A stretch of 64,000 bases of DNA from assembly GCF_000425345.1 (NCBI RefSeq), contig NZ_AUDG01000017.1:1-64000 (forward strand), read 5' to 3'. Positions 63,112-64,000 of this stretch are shown here, piece by piece; positions within the stretch are counted from its first letter, which is position 1, and every line of letters starts with the position of its first letter. Position numbers and translations under genes: made by a program. This DNA comes from Rheinheimera baltica DSM 14885. GTDB lineage: Bacteria; Pseudomonadota; Gammaproteobacteria; Enterobacterales; Alteromonadaceae. The notes under the pieces were generated by a model. That model did not search any database. It was not told the DNA's origin and saw nothing but the letters and a program-made list of their open reading frames with translations.

Positions 63112-64000
63112 TCAGTTAATGCTGCAGCCAACGCAGTATGAATAGACACCGTTAGGATCATTAAACTGGTTAAGAAGAACAAAATCTTGTTTTAGCTGAT
63201 GAGTGAATTTACTCAATAATTTTTGCTCAGGACTAACATGCGTCTGAGGTAACCAACCCTGTGCTTTCGCCTCACCCAGTAACTCTTTGATCATTTGTTC
63301 ACTTGGCGTAAGTGATTGCTTCACCACTTTTACGTCGTACTGACTTAAACCTGCTTTCTCCGCCGCAGCTTTTACAGCGTCATCAAAAGTGCCAAGTTTA
63401 TCGACCAGACCAAGCTCCAGGGCTTTACTGCCGGTCCATACCCGACCCTGAGCTACTTTATCTACGTCAGTTACTGACATATTGCGGTTTTCACCTACCA
63501 TGGTAAGAAACTCGGTATAGCCGCGTTCAATTAATAACTGGAAAAGATCTTTTGCTTTGTCGTCCAGCCCTTTAAATAAGGGTAAGCCACCCGACATACC
63601 GGCTAATTCAGTGGTACCTACACCATCTACATTTAGCCCTAGAGTTGGCAACACATTTTCAGCGGTATGCAGTAAACCAAAAATACCAATAGAACCGGTG
63701 ATCGTGGTAGGCGCCGCCCAAATTTCGTTGGTTGGTGCTGCTATCCAATAACCGCCTGATGCGGCAACTGAGCCCATAGACGCTATTACGGGTTTACCGG
63801 CTTCACGCAGTAAACGAATTTCCTGCGCAATGACTTCAGAAGCATAAGCGCTACCGCCAGGGCTATCAATACGCAGCACAACAGCTTTAATTTTATCGTC
63901 GTGTCTGGCTTGGCGTAACAAGGCTGCCGTAGAGTCACCACCGATGGATCCGGCTTTAGCTTGACCATCGACAATCACACCGCGTGCAACGACTACACCT
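63112..64000 (-). CDS. sppA: signal peptide peptidase SppA, 67 kDa type (3' part, runs off the window)
   Basis: The frame is open to the right edge. The visible part is the C-terminal domain of protease IV: VVVARGVIVDGQA, GGDSTAALLRQAR, RIDSPGGSAYASEVI, the nucleophile in SMGSVAASGGYWIA, and TTITGSIGIFG. The catalytic Lys of the N-terminal domain lies outside the window. SppA degrades cleaved signal peptides at the inner membrane. A terminator follows. Confidence 0.95.
   Translation of the reverse strand, partial: GVVVARGVIVDGQAKAGSIGGDSTAALLRQARHDDKIKAVVLRIDSPGGSAYASEVIAQEIRLLREAGKPVIASMGSVAASGGYWIAAPTNEIWAAPTTITGSIGIFGLLHTAENVLPTLGLNVDGVGTTELAGMSGGLPLFKGLDDKAKDLFQLLIERGYTEFLTMVGENRNMSVTDVDKVAQGRVWTGSKALELGLVDKLGTFDDAVKAAAEKAGLSQYDVKVVKQSLTPSEQMIKELLGEAKAQGWLPQTHVSPEQKLLSKFTHQLKQDFVLLNQFNDPNGVYSYCVGCSIN

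Noticed and set aside
1-64000. tRNA, rRNA, CRISPR array or intact insertion sequence
   Set aside because: Nothing with these hallmarks was seen on reading both strands; a dedicated scan could still find a degenerate copy.

Overview
The window is a chromosomal segment of a Gammaproteobacterium of the Alteromonadales type. Gene content and order (ttcA-uspE-fnr beside a cbb3 oxidase cluster, a long second GAPDH, gnd-purT, ansA-sppA) and moderate GC best suit the Rheinheimera / Arsukibacterium / Alishewanella group. That placement is inference from family resemblance; there is no rRNA or other taxonomic marker here.

Left part (1-12.8 kb). The first about 137 bases look like the 3' end (domains V and VI) of a group II intron, followed by the last codons of a membrane protein. 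Then come a MipA/OmpV outer-membrane protein, a secreted PHB-depolymerase-like esterase, and a cobalamin riboswitch driving an operon for B12 import and adenosylation (btuD, btuC, cobO, btuF). At about 7.23-7.27 kb two genes that each lack their 5' end meet head to head, which looks like a deletion or recombination scar. To its right lies an Rhs polymorphic toxin with a C-terminal MafB19-like deaminase domain and an overlapping candidate immunity gene.

Middle part (12.9-35.5 kb). This is mostly core housekeeping: a lipoprotein cyanophycinase, a patatin-like lipase, a Dgt-like dNTPase, LexA-controlled yebG, a sodium:alanine symporter, a zinc-type CDF exporter, alaA and a Bax-like glucosaminidase. 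The micro-oxic respiration block follows (ttcA, uspE, fnr, a SafE-type membrane protein, ccoS-ccoI-ccoH, then ccoP-ccoQ-ccoO-ccoN, all on the minus strand). No ccoG is present, and a terminator-like hairpin separates the oxidase subunit genes from the assembly genes. Next are yeaD and gapA; gapA shares a divergent promoter region with malQ that carries two HexR-like operators.

Right part (35.7-64 kb). malQ-glgB-glgX form a glycogen/maltodextrin cluster (no glgC, glgA or glgP here), followed by gnd-purT. From 45.1 to 51.7 kb there is a co-directional run of short genes: three GNAT acetyltransferases, DoxX-like, GFA and two paralogous alpha/beta hydrolases, plus small secreted or membrane proteins and a broken fosA-like gene. 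Many of these use TTG or GTG starts. Beyond it are phoD, msrB, a 483-residue GAPDH, an M14 carboxypeptidase, a PBP4B/YfeW-like serine hydrolase, yeaC, a large DUF349 coiled-coil protein, ansA and the 3' part of sppA, which runs off the right end.

No tRNA, rRNA, CRISPR array or intact transposase was seen. The most unusual parts are the intron tail, the double-truncation junction next to the Rhs deaminase toxin/immunity pair, the fosA-like relic in the small-gene run, and several perfect stop-codon-spanning hairpins.
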